This document shows positions 49,401 through 63,167 of a stretch of DNA of 64,000 bases, in pieces; within the stretch, counting starts at the first letter, position 1; each line of letters opens with the position of its first letter. The stretch is from Phoronis australis (lineage: Eukaryota; Phoronida; Phoronidae). The translations under genes were made by a program, and so were the position numbers. The notes under the pieces were generated by a model, which searched no databases, had not been told where the DNA came from, and saw nothing but the letters and a program-made list of their open reading frames with translations. The stretch covers positions 184,001 to 248,000 of the forward strand of contig NMRA01000087.1 in the NCBI GenBank assembly GCA_002633005.1, in the 5' to 3' direction.

Positions 49401-52400
49401 AACACGGTAAATTTACAAGAGGACAACATGCTCATCACAAGTAGTGCAAGAAAAACGAACTTGACAAATTTAAAAATTGGGATCATCATACAGGACTTAT
49501 TGTTACTCTCCATAAAGTAGTCAACCTTTTTAGCAATAGCTCGTGAAGTAGTCTACGCAAGGAACTGTGGGAATGGAAAAAGCATGGGAAGTGCCTATAT
49601 GCGTGTAGATAATCAAAAGTTATGTCGCTTGCGTTGTTGAATTATATTCTAGTCTATGATCTATGGTAGGAGTGTTCAGATGTTTATTAAGCTCTGCGGT
49701 GAGCTGAAGCGCGTTCCACAGACGCAAGACGTTGGCGAGTAAAGCCAGTGTGATCACGTGTCTCGTTGTAGCTCAAACAAACATGTTCCGATAAATTCTT
49801 AATTTGTGATGCGCACGTGATCGGAGCTTTCATACGATCTCCTGTTTATCACAGTGAGATTTGATTTTTTAGCTAATTAGCGGAACTGGAAGCTGCTCAC
49901 CTATAGCATAACAACATGCTAATTTACATTTGTTAATTCAGCTCACAAATATAACATAATAATAAATATAAACTGCACATTTCAAATAAATTATAACCAG
50001 TTAATACGACAAGGAACAGAGCAAAATTGTTACACTGCGTATGGCAGCTCCCAAATGCAATTGTGTTCTTCTATCAAACAAGATACCCTAGGTGTAGCTT
50101 CACGGAAGAGAAAACCTGGTAAAGACATCTGTAACTGCATCTAACCAAACTCAATAAGCCTGTCCTATCTAAACTTTGTTTCTATGTGTAAAGGTCAAGG
50201 TTTTCAACTTAAAAGTTGAAGCAGTAGTTTAGAAACCAACGCTTGGGGCCCCGTTTAATCAACGACCGTTACATCCGATTGTAAATAACACGGTCGTAAG
50301 CACGTTAATGTAAAATGAACGCCACACTACGTTTTTTTAGAAGAAATGTTCCAACTGACCTGAAGTAGATAATTTTTCATATTCAGACACAGCGACCGCC
50401 TTAACGCGCTACGTTGATAAACTGTGTGCAAATCAAAATGGAAGTCACATTTGGACGTCCAATATACCTAACGAAGACATGAAAAGAAACAGAATGCCGC
50501 TTTGTAAGATAGTCTTTGCCTTTTCCTCAAGTGCATGCAATCCAAATTCTATATCTCGATGTGAAGTTTAGATTTCAATAACCATAAAATGCGCTAAAGT
50601 TGTACATGAAAACAACCAATCGCACATCTTCGCAGAGATTATTAAATCATTCTTCGTGTGTCATGTTAACATTTTTCTCAATAGAAAAATACTAAAATTA
50701 ATGAGGTTTTTAAAGCTATACCAGACAACGTAAAGGATATTAAGCCCTGTTTCAGCCTATCAATAAATATTTAACACGACTAGGCTACTTAAATCTTTGA
50801 AACAAAATAATGCCCTGTAACTCTCGTCAACCCTTAAAAATTTGAATCACGTTTGAAAACTAATTAAACAGTCCGCTGTGCTTAATGAACAAGCGTGACT
50901 AACCATTTGGGCGAGTGATTCGACTTCCATAGGGAAAAACATCGCCCATCCACGAACCGCAGGATTCCACTTTCTAGCACACTGAGGACGTGCTTGAACT
51001 TAATAATGCTTTCCTCTCTCAGGGAGGCTTTATTCATGCATGAACAGAATCAGTATCGGATGAAATCACCAAAACAGGGTTTAGTTTCCTAACAACACTG
51101 AGGCATACTGTGCAGTTTACGGTTGCCAATCATCGCCTTCTGTTGTCGACCTTAATGCTTTTTGCATTCCAAACTCCGTTCATATTCACCACTGATTGGA
51201 CTTCTACATAGAGGTTGCATTCAAAAAGTGTCTCAGCCCGGAATACCATCATAAGCAATTCGTTCAAAAATCTGTGGTTCCAAACACTACTTCCGGTTGT
51301 TGCTGTCTTATTGTCGACGTTTTCACGACTTTAATCCCATGGTGGTGTGGGGCAGCTGAAACAAAGAAACTTGATTAGAGAACGATACATCACCAGTGGA
51401 CAAATTACTATTGTCAAGTTGAATGCATAGATTAATCAACAATAAAAATATCGTTCAACAGGCGGAGCTCTAACTGCTGACTGAACTGGACTCAGTTAAA
51501 ACAGCAGTGGACAACGTTATACAAGTTTTAAAAGATACTTTAATCAAATTCCTATTATTCACCATCAAGAACATGCGACATGTCGGAAGCCCATTTGCAG
51601 ATTGGCTATTCGAAAATCCCGCATAGCCTCAAACATAGAAAACATGCTTTAAACATGTATCTTCAAACAAGTAATAAACAACGTAAAACATTGGAAGGTC
51701 ATTGCTACGCATCCCGGTCGTAAAATTCTAATCTAAGGCAAAATTAACATATAATTTCTCCCATGATCGACTGAAGACTTAACTTCTCATTTATTGACAT
51801 TACTGTGCATCCAACGAAATGACGAAATCCAGATTATTGGGTGCCCAAAAAAATTGACATTTTATTAATTAACTATGTCTTGATAAATATATTTTCTCGC
51901 CAGTTGAGGGTGACAAATGTATCGATAACTGAATTTTAAGTGAAACCGGGGAATCCTCGCTTTTTTCAGGAGTCCAATAGATGAAAGGAGCGTGCCACAT
52001 GACAAGGAAAGCAGGGCGCATTCCGTAAGCGCTAGACACTTTCGGGAAAGTACGATCAAGCAAGTCTTCAAGAGTTATCGCCACGCATTACAAATGAAGC
52101 ACGTGATCACACCAAATTCACTCACGTGTGTCTCGCGTTTACGGAACGCTCCCAAGTTCTCATTTTGACTGCAGTCAGCTAACTATAATGGAAGTGATAA
52201 CACTGCCTGCCCTCAAAAACAAAGTAGATTTTGACCACTTACAGTACTTAAATTGGTATCAAAGTGTACCTTTCTCAAAAAAGAGGTGATTTCTATGCGT
52301 AGAAAGAACTACCCGGTAATTATTGTTTGTTATAAGGCTGAACAAGTTGGCTTGTCAAGGGGAGTTTCGTCATGAGCCTATCATGGGCTCGAGCAGTAAC

Positions 52401-52601
52401 GTAATAGCAGTTCTTTCAAAGTCAAGGAATCACTTCTCAGATGAGCAACGAACAAAGTTCTTTTCTTTGACGAAAAGTAGTTTAAAGCTGCCGTTTTAAT
52501 AGTTAGCTGTAAACGAATAAAGAAGCGATGAAACATAACACATTGAGCGACGATTTAATAATGGACAAATCATGCCGACAAAACGTGTCATGCGCACAAA
52601 C
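46412..52601. other. Interval between the convergent genes, no gene recognised
   Basis: This holds the 3' flanks of the phospholipase (+) and the scaffold gene (-). I looked for cysteine-spaced LIM-type exons on the minus strand and found none, but short exons could be missed. A roughly 40-bp block at 52084-52120 (GAAGCACGTGATCACACCA) repeats one near 19.2 kb. Otherwise AT-rich without clear structure. Confidence 0.4.
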
Positions 52602-52721
52602 CGAGAGTACGATCATCTTCGTCTGTCATAATGCTCTGCAACATTTTAAACGTTTTCGAAGGGATATCTGCTCCTTTGTAACGAATTGAAGTCTCGTCGT
52701 AATGTGTAGGCACGTGAAGTT
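52602..52721 (-). CDS. Scaffold gene cassette exon with IPSKTFKMLQ motif (most distal)
   Basis: Acceptor tttttag|AACTTCACG. The peptide is LHVPTHYDETSIRYKGAD then IPSKTFKMLQSIMTDEDDRT. It ends at a possible weak donor (ACTCTCG|gtttgt) in phase 1, or reads four codons further (GLCA) to the TGA at 52588-52590 as a terminal exon. It is a close paralogue of the exon at 53760-53882. Confidence 0.7.
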
Positions 52722-55700
52722 CTAAAAAGTTTGTGAAACATTCATCAATATTTACTCAAAGAAGACTGTGTAAACTGTTATGAAACTATATTTTTCGAGA
52801 TCTGTAAATGAAATTGCTTTGACCATCTCCTCGAAAGTTGTACGTAAGCCTAGTTATTAAGACTGAACAGGTAGAACGATTAACTAAATATGCAGTTTCA
52901 AGTGAAACTTGAAGTAATGTCGGCACCTGGCACATGGACGACTGGTGGTGCCACCTTACTCTCTGTTTTCTGCGGAGTTTTCGACACAGACGACTTCCGC
53001 TGTTGTTGAGTCTTGTGTTCGCTATGGTCTTCGGACGACACTTGACGCGGTATTTGTCGTATTTGCCTAATTTGGCGAGGAGCACCTAAGTTAATTGAAA
53101 CGTGAGAAGCGTTTGTTAAAGGAGAAGGCAGCGACTACACCTAAGGTAAGACATGCATTTCCAGTGGGCATTGTTCCGTGAGCAGTAGTACGAAGAGTTA
53201 ATTTACATATCGCGTGACATGGTCAATGATATAACTATTGTTTCAGTAACTAAACAGTGCTTAAGGCAATTTCCTACCGGTGAGAGTGACTAAGTGCCCC
53301 GTTATAGTACAATGTAATAGTGAAACTCGGCTATTCTACACCCTAGACACTTTGCTAGTAATCAAGTTCCATTAAAGCTACATTTCACCCTATTCAGCTG
53401 TCAATTTTCATTTCTTAACCGAACCTCTTTGGGTATAAAGCATTACCTCTCTCATCTGATCTTGAATTGTTGCCGAATGAGCAGGCAATGCTTACATGCG
53501 TCATTTTTGAAATCGCAATTTTTAGGTTGGCCAATCCATATAAACTTTGGGGCGATTTCTTGAGTCACTGATCGTTTCAATGTTCTTGTGGGTGACAAAA
53601 ATAGAACCCTAACACAAGAAGAAATATCATGAGGCAGATTTTGTTAGACTAAAGGGGGCGTGATTCTGTTTTAGTTTTAACCAGCTTAACAGGAGGACGT
53701 GCAGCTTTAGTGACCATGGTTACACTAAACAAAAGCATTCTACTTTACAACACACTAACCAGGTTCCCGATTATCTTCATCCGCCATAACATTCTGCAAC
53801 ATTCTAAACGTTTTTGACGGAATATTGGCTCCCTTGTAGCGGATCGACGCCTCGTCGTATTGCTCAGGCACGTCTAGTTGTTCTAAAACACGTGACATTA
53901 CAGCGTGTCTCACTGCGGTGCAGAGAACACCAATGGCACTCCTGGACTTACGGTTGCAATGGCTAGAGTGGTTCAGTGAGATTGGTTTCTAGGTACATTA
54001 AAGGCTTTAAAGATTCCTTTTGTTTTGCTTTCACTTTCTAGGCTCATAAAAAGTGAAGAAACCATCATTCGAATTCACGACCTTTTGGTTGCTGCACCAA
54101 CAGAAATTAAAACTTAACTTTAGATACGTAGATCTACATCACAATCTGTGAATTCAAAATGACGTCTTTTATAAAAAGCATCACTTAGAAAAGCTTTTGG
54201 TAATCTGGTTGGTCTTATAAATTTCATTTTATCAACTGCAGCAGACGTTCGTTGAAGTAGTAAAGAAAGTCCCGCCACTTTAGCCATATATTGGCTGCAC
54301 TTATTTGACTTCGCAAGTTCCGACGGATCAACTGGCTAAGACATCTGATTGGTCTGCAAGCCTGAAGTTGTCGACAACCAATCAGCCGGTTGAACCGGCA
54401 GAACCGGCGAAGACATTTAGTGCAGCTCATTTACATGCATCCGCAAGTTCAAAAGTACGTGCACCAGTTATTTTCACATTTTAAGTTGTCATTCAAAGGA
54501 GAACAGTTTATGCATTATTATCTAACTGCGCTACGTGTACATGTACGTGTTGAATCCTCACAGTGCTAGCTTATTATACCTATAAATGAAATTACTGTGC
54601 CGGTTTATAAATGCCACTCACAACGCAAGAGAAGAGATTACAACTAAATTAAACTAAGCTGTCAGATTGAAACCATCGTATTTCAAAACTTGCTACATGG
54701 TGCGAAGAGGAAATGTGAATTGAAACTGAACATTCGACAGAGGGTAACACGGAGCGATGGATGTCTCGGCGTTTGGGCGCAACCTTCCGTCGCGTGGCGC
54801 TATAATACAAAACTACCTTGTGGTCCGCGACCGGAAGGTGGCTCTTCGCTATCATCGCTATCTTGGGACGTCATGCGCTGAAGCATTCTGAAGGATCGAG
54901 AGGGGATTCTTTTAGTTGTACGGATGCTTCGATTTTCGTCATATCCGGTTGGTTGAACAGAGGTTCCTGATGATTAGAGGGACAGCAAGGAATGTGAGAA
55001 GAAATGGGCTCGAATGGTGGGTCTTTTAGAAAGTTATTCGAACACATTATGGCGTCGTAGTAGTTACATAATGCAGAAAAGTGAGAAAGGAAAGAAATGA
55101 ACAAGAAAAATCACACACACTCTAAATAAGGGACACACTGAAGAAAAGGAACACTTGCAGCCTTCTCAAAAAAGTTCTGTTTTAGCCTCCACGTTTCCAT
55201 GAAAGTGAGCAAATGAACATAATCTATGTATGAATGTGTTCAGTGGGAAATTCTGGAAAATTAGATGCGTAGATGAACGAATATGGTTTTAAGAAAAAAA
55301 TGTAGTAAAAATCAAGAGTAACAAAATGTCTGATTGATGCAAAGCTTTCTCACGGTACTAAAATATGGCTGATCATGAGTAACGTTTGAAATGCTAAAAG
55401 GATTGTTTAGGGCCCCTTACAATAAATCACATTGGTGTAAACTTTGGTTGAACATGAATTTGAAGTGTGACTATTTGTGTCACTGTGATTCACCATTTTG
55501 CTCTCTTTCTCTGTAAAATGCAGATAATGAACCAAGTTACTCAAACACGTGTCTAACGATATCTTACACCTTTCCACACGATTTAATTGATTTACTTCCC
55601 CAAAACATATAATTCACGCCATCAACAAGTAAAAAAGTGTGACACAGTCATCGCTTCTGACGAAGTCCGCCAACCACTTAAAAACTGGGTTGCTCCCAGG

Positions 55701-58700
55701 GGCGGATCCAGGATTTTGAGTTGGGGAGGCAGGGCAGGGTGTTAGCCAGGATTTTGCCCGTCAGATATTGGCATCCCCGTACTGCCAAATGGAATCTTGG
55801 AGAATTTTAGAGGGCCTTGGCTCCCTTGTCCAGCCTTAAATCCGCCACAGGTTCCAAGTCAATAGGTGACAATTTTATATCATTTTGTCGGCAAGGGCAA
55901 GTTTGAGACAAATTTGTGAGAGCTAATTTCGCGGTTTCAGTGATAAGATCGTAAAAGGGACGAAAGTAACCCGAACCATAGCGAATCATTTATTTTCTGA
56001 CTTCCGTACTTTGACTTGAAATTTTGCTTACAATCAGCAACTCCCAACGTAGGACAAAAATTCCGAAGATGCATGTCAAACTGTCAGGAATTTCCTACTG
56101 AACACACATAACTACATGTACAATTCATTTGCTCAAGTTCTTGAAAACTGGGAGCAAAAACAGCCAGTAAACTTACTTTTTTGAGTGTCTTTATTGTGCT
56201 ACAAATTGTCATGTTTTCTGGTACGTGATACTATGTAATTAAAACTCGTCATTTTCATGTACACATTGAAACACTTTAAACACTTTTATAGTTAGTATGT
56301 GAAAAAGAGGTTTAAGAATGTTTAAGCAATGTCTACGCAATACCAGACTAAGGGGTCAATTTCAATGGGGTTAAACAAAGGTGGCATAAAACAGTTGTAC
56401 GGGAGGTATCATGCCAACTAGAAAACATGACATTACTTGCAGACTCAAGCCGACAGCGCAATCACTTAACACTCATAGCTGTAAGAAAGTAAGGCATACA
56501 TTTAGACACTAGACAGAGAGGATTAGAAGCCAGTTGCACACCACCAAGAAGTGCTGCGAATAGACAGTGAAGAGGTAGTCAGAGGAAGGGGCAAAAGAAT
56601 TGAAGACGTGAAATGCAAGATAAAAGTGGATTTGTGGAACATGATAATGACGTTGTTGGTCGTGAGTGAAGCATTCCGATGGCGCGTGAGGCCTTCCACC
56701 AAACCTACCATGATTATAGTGGGCAGTGTCATCAGTTGGCTCCTGTTCGTCATTAAGAGTTAGTTGCTGGAGCCTCTGAAAGGCTCGCGATGGCACTGAC
56801 GTCTGGCGGTTAACTCCAGAGAAACGCATCTCGTCGTCGGGTGCGTTATGGACGCCGACCTCGGAACTCTGTCTACGTGCTACAAACAGAGAGCAGCAGA
56901 GAATAAAATGAATGAAAAGCTCAAAGACAATAAGTTGACGTCGAAGAGTATTTTCTCAACATTCAGATTTTAGTTAACGCATGTTAAAACAAAAAGTCTA
57001 CATACAAAGGACCAACATCCATGATGCTCAAACACTACACAAATTTGGTGTAGCAATTTTATTAAGAACCTGAGAATGGCACTGGTTGCATGCAAGATAT
57101 GATGATTTTCCGTTTATTTCGCATAAAAACAATTGCCAAAATTGTCATTTTACATCAAAGTCTGATTACTACGCTACAAACAGTGGGAACTTTAACAAAT
57201 ATTGTTTTGTGACATCTCCACAGTACAAACGATGCTAGTAATAGATTATTTTTTAAAAAACCTTTATTTTGTTGAGGAATTAGACAAACTAGAATTTCAC
57301 TTGTCAGCCATGATGCGTGTGAAGGATTGTCGTAATCGTTTTTGACGGCATTCCATCTATTTATTGGAACAGAAACGTGGTTGATTTTTATCAAGGTATC
57401 GGAATTTAAAATAGCCATTACAAGTATTTCTTACTAGCAAAAACGCTCAATAAGAAATATAGAAGTTAAAGTTTTTAACACACAAACTCCATACACACAT
57501 TGTTAAGTTACTTAAGTGCCTATGAACGCCATCTATGAGCATCATTTATCATTCCGGCAAAACTATATTGACACCATCCTAACAGCACCACATATCACAA
57601 GCGTGAATTTCATGTCCCAGCAAGATGAAAACTTTCATTACAACTTTTCCTGATTATAATTAGGTCTGCGGACCTGAAAGAGAGGAATAATGAACGGATA
57701 AAATCTGCATGTGTGATTGGTCACTCGTCTTTGTCCGTCATCAAGAAAACATACAACAAGTTCGAAAACCCAACGGTGTCACAAGACAACTAAACAATTG
57801 TTCGAGAGTGCGAGAGTCCAGGGCGGAGTCCAATAGTTGTCTCGCGGCTAGAAAAATCTAGCCAAAATCAAGAGTTCTCATTTAAAATGCACGGCAATAT
57901 CTCGCGTAGCCTCGCAAAGTTTTGCTTTTCTAGCGCTATTGAGCTCTATCTCTTTTTTCATTGCCTTTCAAGCGTGTCTTTGAAAGCCAACAAACAGCCA
58001 GTTATACAGTGAATCCCCGGATGCTTCGTTGAAAAACATGCAGGCAGGAGAAACAGAGTTCCATTACTCTGGGATTGTTTCACAGAAAGTTGTGTTCATG
58101 GGCACTTTAAGACATGTTATGTGTTGCAGTAAACAAACTTTTACCGTTCACTGGTTGAAGAAGACACTACAAGAGTTTGTTACAATAGTGCAGTTGCGGC
58201 AGCCAATGAACTTTGCACGACACATATGGCAGACACACACAAATACACACGCACACATTATCATCAGTCGGGACTGCGAGTGTATTTGAAGCCCATTCTG
58301 TTGATGCTCGATGACACGCGGCAAGTAAATGGGGTTAAGTAAGATATTCTAGGCAAATGAATGTCATTACTAAAACAGAACACGCCATGATCAGCATCTC
58401 CAGATTGGCCAGACCCTGCATCGCATGCATACTCATGCAAATGAACGAAACGTTTCAATAATCAATCACGTCAAAAACAAGACAGAAAGAGAGAGTTTCC
58501 CCAACGATTTCTGCTGTCGCAGTAGCTTGCTGTACCAAGAAGTGTGCCCATGCGCTTTCAAAATGTGCTTTGGACATTTGTACACAGATCTCACCGACAG
58601 GAAATTCACTGGAGCCCTTGGGACTACATCTTTGCACGCAGTAACGATGTATACGTGCAAAGGGTATTAAGAGAGAATCACGTAACGTCATTTGATTTGT

Positions 58701-61700
58701 CATCAATTACGGTAGTATAATAATGGTATAGAACAAAGAACATGGGTGCCATGTCAGTTGTTGTCCAGACTTCCGCATTACATTGACCCCCTCATCGCCA
58801 TGCAATTAATGAACACCGCCAACAAACGTTTCTCGACAAAGTATTTGTCGGGTGATATTAGCGCACAAATACAATCTCCGGACTGGGCTCCATATCTTTT
58901 GGGGTTAGACAGTGCAAGTAAACAAACGGAAGTATTTGGTTTTACAAATTTGAAACGGTGTACACACATATGAACTGGGATGTCAGGAGTCAGGCTGTTA
59001 ATACAAAATGTGAACACGCGATCAGATTACCATAACGGAGTTGGACAAGAACATTGTAACAAGGGATCTTTTCAAAAGGAGACAGGTAAAAAGTACTCGT
59101 GCGTGATGAGGAAAGAACGAACAAGGTTGCCATGACGACCGCCATGTACCTTTCGATTTGGCTACTGGTGGTTTGGAGGCAAGGGGCGCGACAGGTTTTT
59201 TGGAAAGTGTAAGGACTGCTTCAGGATAGTCATCGATTGCATCTTGGCCCTTATGCAAACCGAGCACCAAAAACTTGTCCTTAGAGCCTGAAAACCAGAC
59301 ATTCGTATTACATGCACCAGAAAAATTTCACAACGGAACACTCTTCGCCAAATGATGTAGATTTTCTTAAACTTTAACCAAACAACCAACTAATCACACA
59401 GCAAATCATGCACTTATAGTCATTCAACTGAAAATCGTAAAAATCATACATATGGTTTCTATCGAATATTCTAAAAATAAAAATGTGCGTTTATAATCAA
59501 ATCATAACGCTGTTGTAACTACTTAGAATTTAATCTACATATAGGTTGTAGTATGTATGTAAGCCCTCACAACATGTACCAGCTCTGCATACGAAAGCTT
59601 CCTATCGTGGATTCTCTTCCGAATGTTGCTCACGGTCAGCCGTAATTGAAAGGCTGAAGGAAATATTGGGATTCTAAACACAACTAAAAGACTGAAGGGA
59701 ATTTTGGGGGGTACTAAATAATCTTCAGCCATAAGCGCTGAAAAGCATTGTTCATGCTCGCACCCAGCCTAAAATATATGGGGCTCGAATTTTTCGTTAC
59801 TCGCACCTTTTACTGAAAAAATCAACGAGGACTAAAAAAAACGGGGCCACTAGGTTCAGTCCTCCGAATTGTGCATCCGCGCCGAATTCCTGAGGTCTTT
59901 GTGGACTTATGTCTCGTTTACTCGGATTGTTTTGTTTCACTGAGGCGGACCTTTTTGCCCAATTCGCCAAATGGGGGGGGGGGGGCNGCCCCCCGAGCCC
60001 CCCTGGATGCGCCCATGTTCTTCCGAAAATATTTCCACCTTAGAAGTCATTAGTTGTTGTGTTATTAACAGGATTGATGATAATTTACCTAATTAACAAC
60101 ACGTATGCATGACAGTAATGAACATAGCTGCTCAAAACAAATATACATACGTGGAGAGTGAACATTAGAAGGCTCATCCTCTTCCGTTTCCGTATCCGTC
60201 ATCCACTGTAGGACTCTGAACGACATCCCCATCTTGGTAGGATTCTTAAAAGCCGGCTCTTTATACTCCGGCTCCTGTGGTTTGGACGGATCGGGGGGTC
60301 GGTAGGATTTCGGAGCAGATTCCACCCCATGGAGCATTTTGAACGTTTCCGACTGGCTGTAGTCTTTAGATTCGGCAACCTTTGGCGCGCTAGCGAACAA
60401 CATTAGGCAGAAAATATACCACCCTTATAGCCTTATAGACAATTAAAATAATTACACAAGAGCGCCTACACTGACTCAGATACAACATATGGAGGTCTTA
60501 CTTTCACGAGAATTATTCTGGTGATACTAATTAAGAAAATCTAGAAGTGGTAACTTTTTAATGGTTCTGAGACCTCGTGAACAACACAGAAAGGTTTCTT
60601 TAGACGTAAGTACCAAATACAAATAATTCCATTTGACTTCTTTTGCTCATACCTCATCGCTCTGTAGTAGCAACAACTGTAATAATCCCAAATTTGGAGG
60701 TCCAAGCACCGCAACGAGGCGGCATACTATATGTGTTCCTGACAGTTTTCATGAAACTTTACATTACATCTGGATTGGATAGTCGCCGCAAGTGAAGAAT
60801 TCATATTCCTTTATATTCTTTGAGCAAAAGGGAATTTTGGTCGCAAAGCCAGAATCAAAGTAGTACGTAAAATAAGAAAACATCTTGCATCGAAGAAAGA
60901 TACTCTAGGAGAAGCCACGTACAATAATTCTACATCATGAAAATGTCACAATCGTGATGTGTGAAAAACGTCAACAGTCTTTATATTAATTGACGTGTCT
61001 CAGCGACAATGACTCCGCAAAACCACGTCATAATCACTTAACAACATCGACAGCAAGTGTTGGATGCACTATACCAATTCAGTTGTGTCTACCTCACGCG
61101 ATTTGCCGTCGAGAACATAGCTGAGCTTGGGGATGGAGACTTCTTCTTAGGCATAACTGGCGGAGGGTTTCTGAAAACCAAAGGAGTGTAAGCAAGTACT
61201 GGCAGTTGCTCTGTAACCTGTTGACGTTTGTCTTTTGACTTTTGTGATCACGAAAACCCAAACGTTGATTTTTGCCTTTTGCCTATCTCATAACGTTTCG
61301 TCTTCTGTCTATTCGAGCAGACTACTGATATTTGTATTTTATCCTGACTCAGCCACAGTTTGATTTTCGTGAAAAAGGGGTAAGCCATGCGTAAACTCAT
61401 TTTCAGCCAAAAAGACAAAAGTCAACAGATTCTTCTAGAAACAGGCCCCAGAAGCATCTAGTCAATCACCACAAACTTGCAGCAACAAGTCTAGGATTAT
61501 TCGTTGGATGTACCGTTTTCTCCAACATTCAACATTCATCTTGCGCGATATCGCCAACCTAGCAAGACCAAAAGCCTTATTGTACATACCCCAGTCGGAC
61601 AAAACTGAGACAACAATCACCTCGTGACTTACTTTGTTGAAGCGGACATACTGGGCAAAGACCTTAAAACTTAGGACTGCTATAGGAACAGTCTTCAAAC

Positions 61701-63124
61701 TGGAAACGGACATGGACGTGGCTCTAGTTCTGTCAATACGGTATAGGTAAAACTTACTTGTTCCTGTTTTTGAATTCTTTTATAGTTTCTGGAGTGATCC
61801 CAGGCAGGTACGCGTATGGCTTCTCTCCTCCTTTCTTTGTCGCCATAAGAGTCTGTATACTGTCCGGTATCTGTCCGCCTCCTGAATTATATGATTTGTC
61901 GTAGTTTTGTTGGTCATCCGAGGTTCCATTGGATTGCTGTGGGAATTCAATCAATTAGATACTCAAAACGTACACGTGAACATTATTCGAGTTCCAGTCT
62001 GAATACAGAGCCATCAACAAACTTAAACTGGTGCTTTCTACCCAAAAGGCCACTTTATCGTTACATGCATTTTTTATCTTGGTCCTTATTCACACTAAAA
62101 ATGATCTCTGGGATCGGCGATTTCTTCAGACCAAGTTCGTAAAGTCGGGCCAAAAAAGTAACAACAATTCTTTCGGCGCTCTGAAATCGCCTCCAGTTTG
62201 ACTGAGGAACGGTTCGAGGTCAATTTCATAACGGCAAGCGGTCTGAATCGAAAATCGTTTTAATTTTCTTATGGAAGTCGGGTTTAATGCCTCTTCAACC
62301 TTTCATAAATAAATCTGCACAAATTTCTATGTCTCGGTTTTATCGAAGGTAAACGCCGACACAGTTTCCCACTTGACAACAAAAGACAGGAAATGCAGTT
62401 AGTGAGTTGCACAATTTTGACGCAAGCTTTCAGATAGGCTTGGTTCGAATGTTCACAAAATTGCAGAAAGACACAATTATTGCCGGCTTATTAACCAGTG
62501 TACATTCTCTCTACCGGAAATTGCCCTCGTTGCATGATTGACACAAGTTGAGCGTTTGACATTAGAACATGCAGTCAACTTGGTCGAAAATTTGATTCTG
62601 ATAACACATACTCATACATAGCAGCACATGGTCGTGTGGAAATAATTTCGTGGATTCTCCACATGAATTTTATCAAATCCCACAGAGGAGGTTTCAATAT
62701 GTTTTTCTCGATCATCACTTACGTGTTGTTCCCTCCAGTTTGTGGGAACACCGACTGGAGGTGGTGGTGGAGGCGCTGGTGGTGGCGGTCCAACAGGGGG
62801 CGTCGGAGGCTGGTTCAGCATTTCAGGTGGAGGAGGTGGTGGTTGCCATATACCTGGCGATTGATAGCCGTCTGAGTCTGACTTCACTGGTGGGCTCCAA
62901 ACAGGCGGCGGCGGCGGGAAGTCATCCTGCGATTGCCTCCTCTCACTCTGGACTGGCGGACTCCACACGTGCGGGTTTCTTGCTTGCTGGGAAGGTGGGA
63001 TCCATATTGGAGGAACGCGACTTTCTGATGATGCACTAGAAGGTGACTGTCGAGCGCCGGGTGAAAAGAGGACAGGTCTGAAGTTTGTTCTTGTCTGTTC
63101 GTGGTCAGATGCATTCTGGGAATA

Positions 63125-63167
<43 letters not shown>

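Noticed and set aside
46412-52601. LIM-domain exons for the scaffold gene
   Set aside because: No frame with the paired Cys/His spacing of LIM zinc fingers was seen, so none is annotated.
54871-55104. 77-codon minus-strand frame ending SPLDPSECFSA
   Set aside because: It is a shifted reading of the true cassette exon at 54817-54966, whose frame gives IPSRSFRMLQ with matching splice phases.
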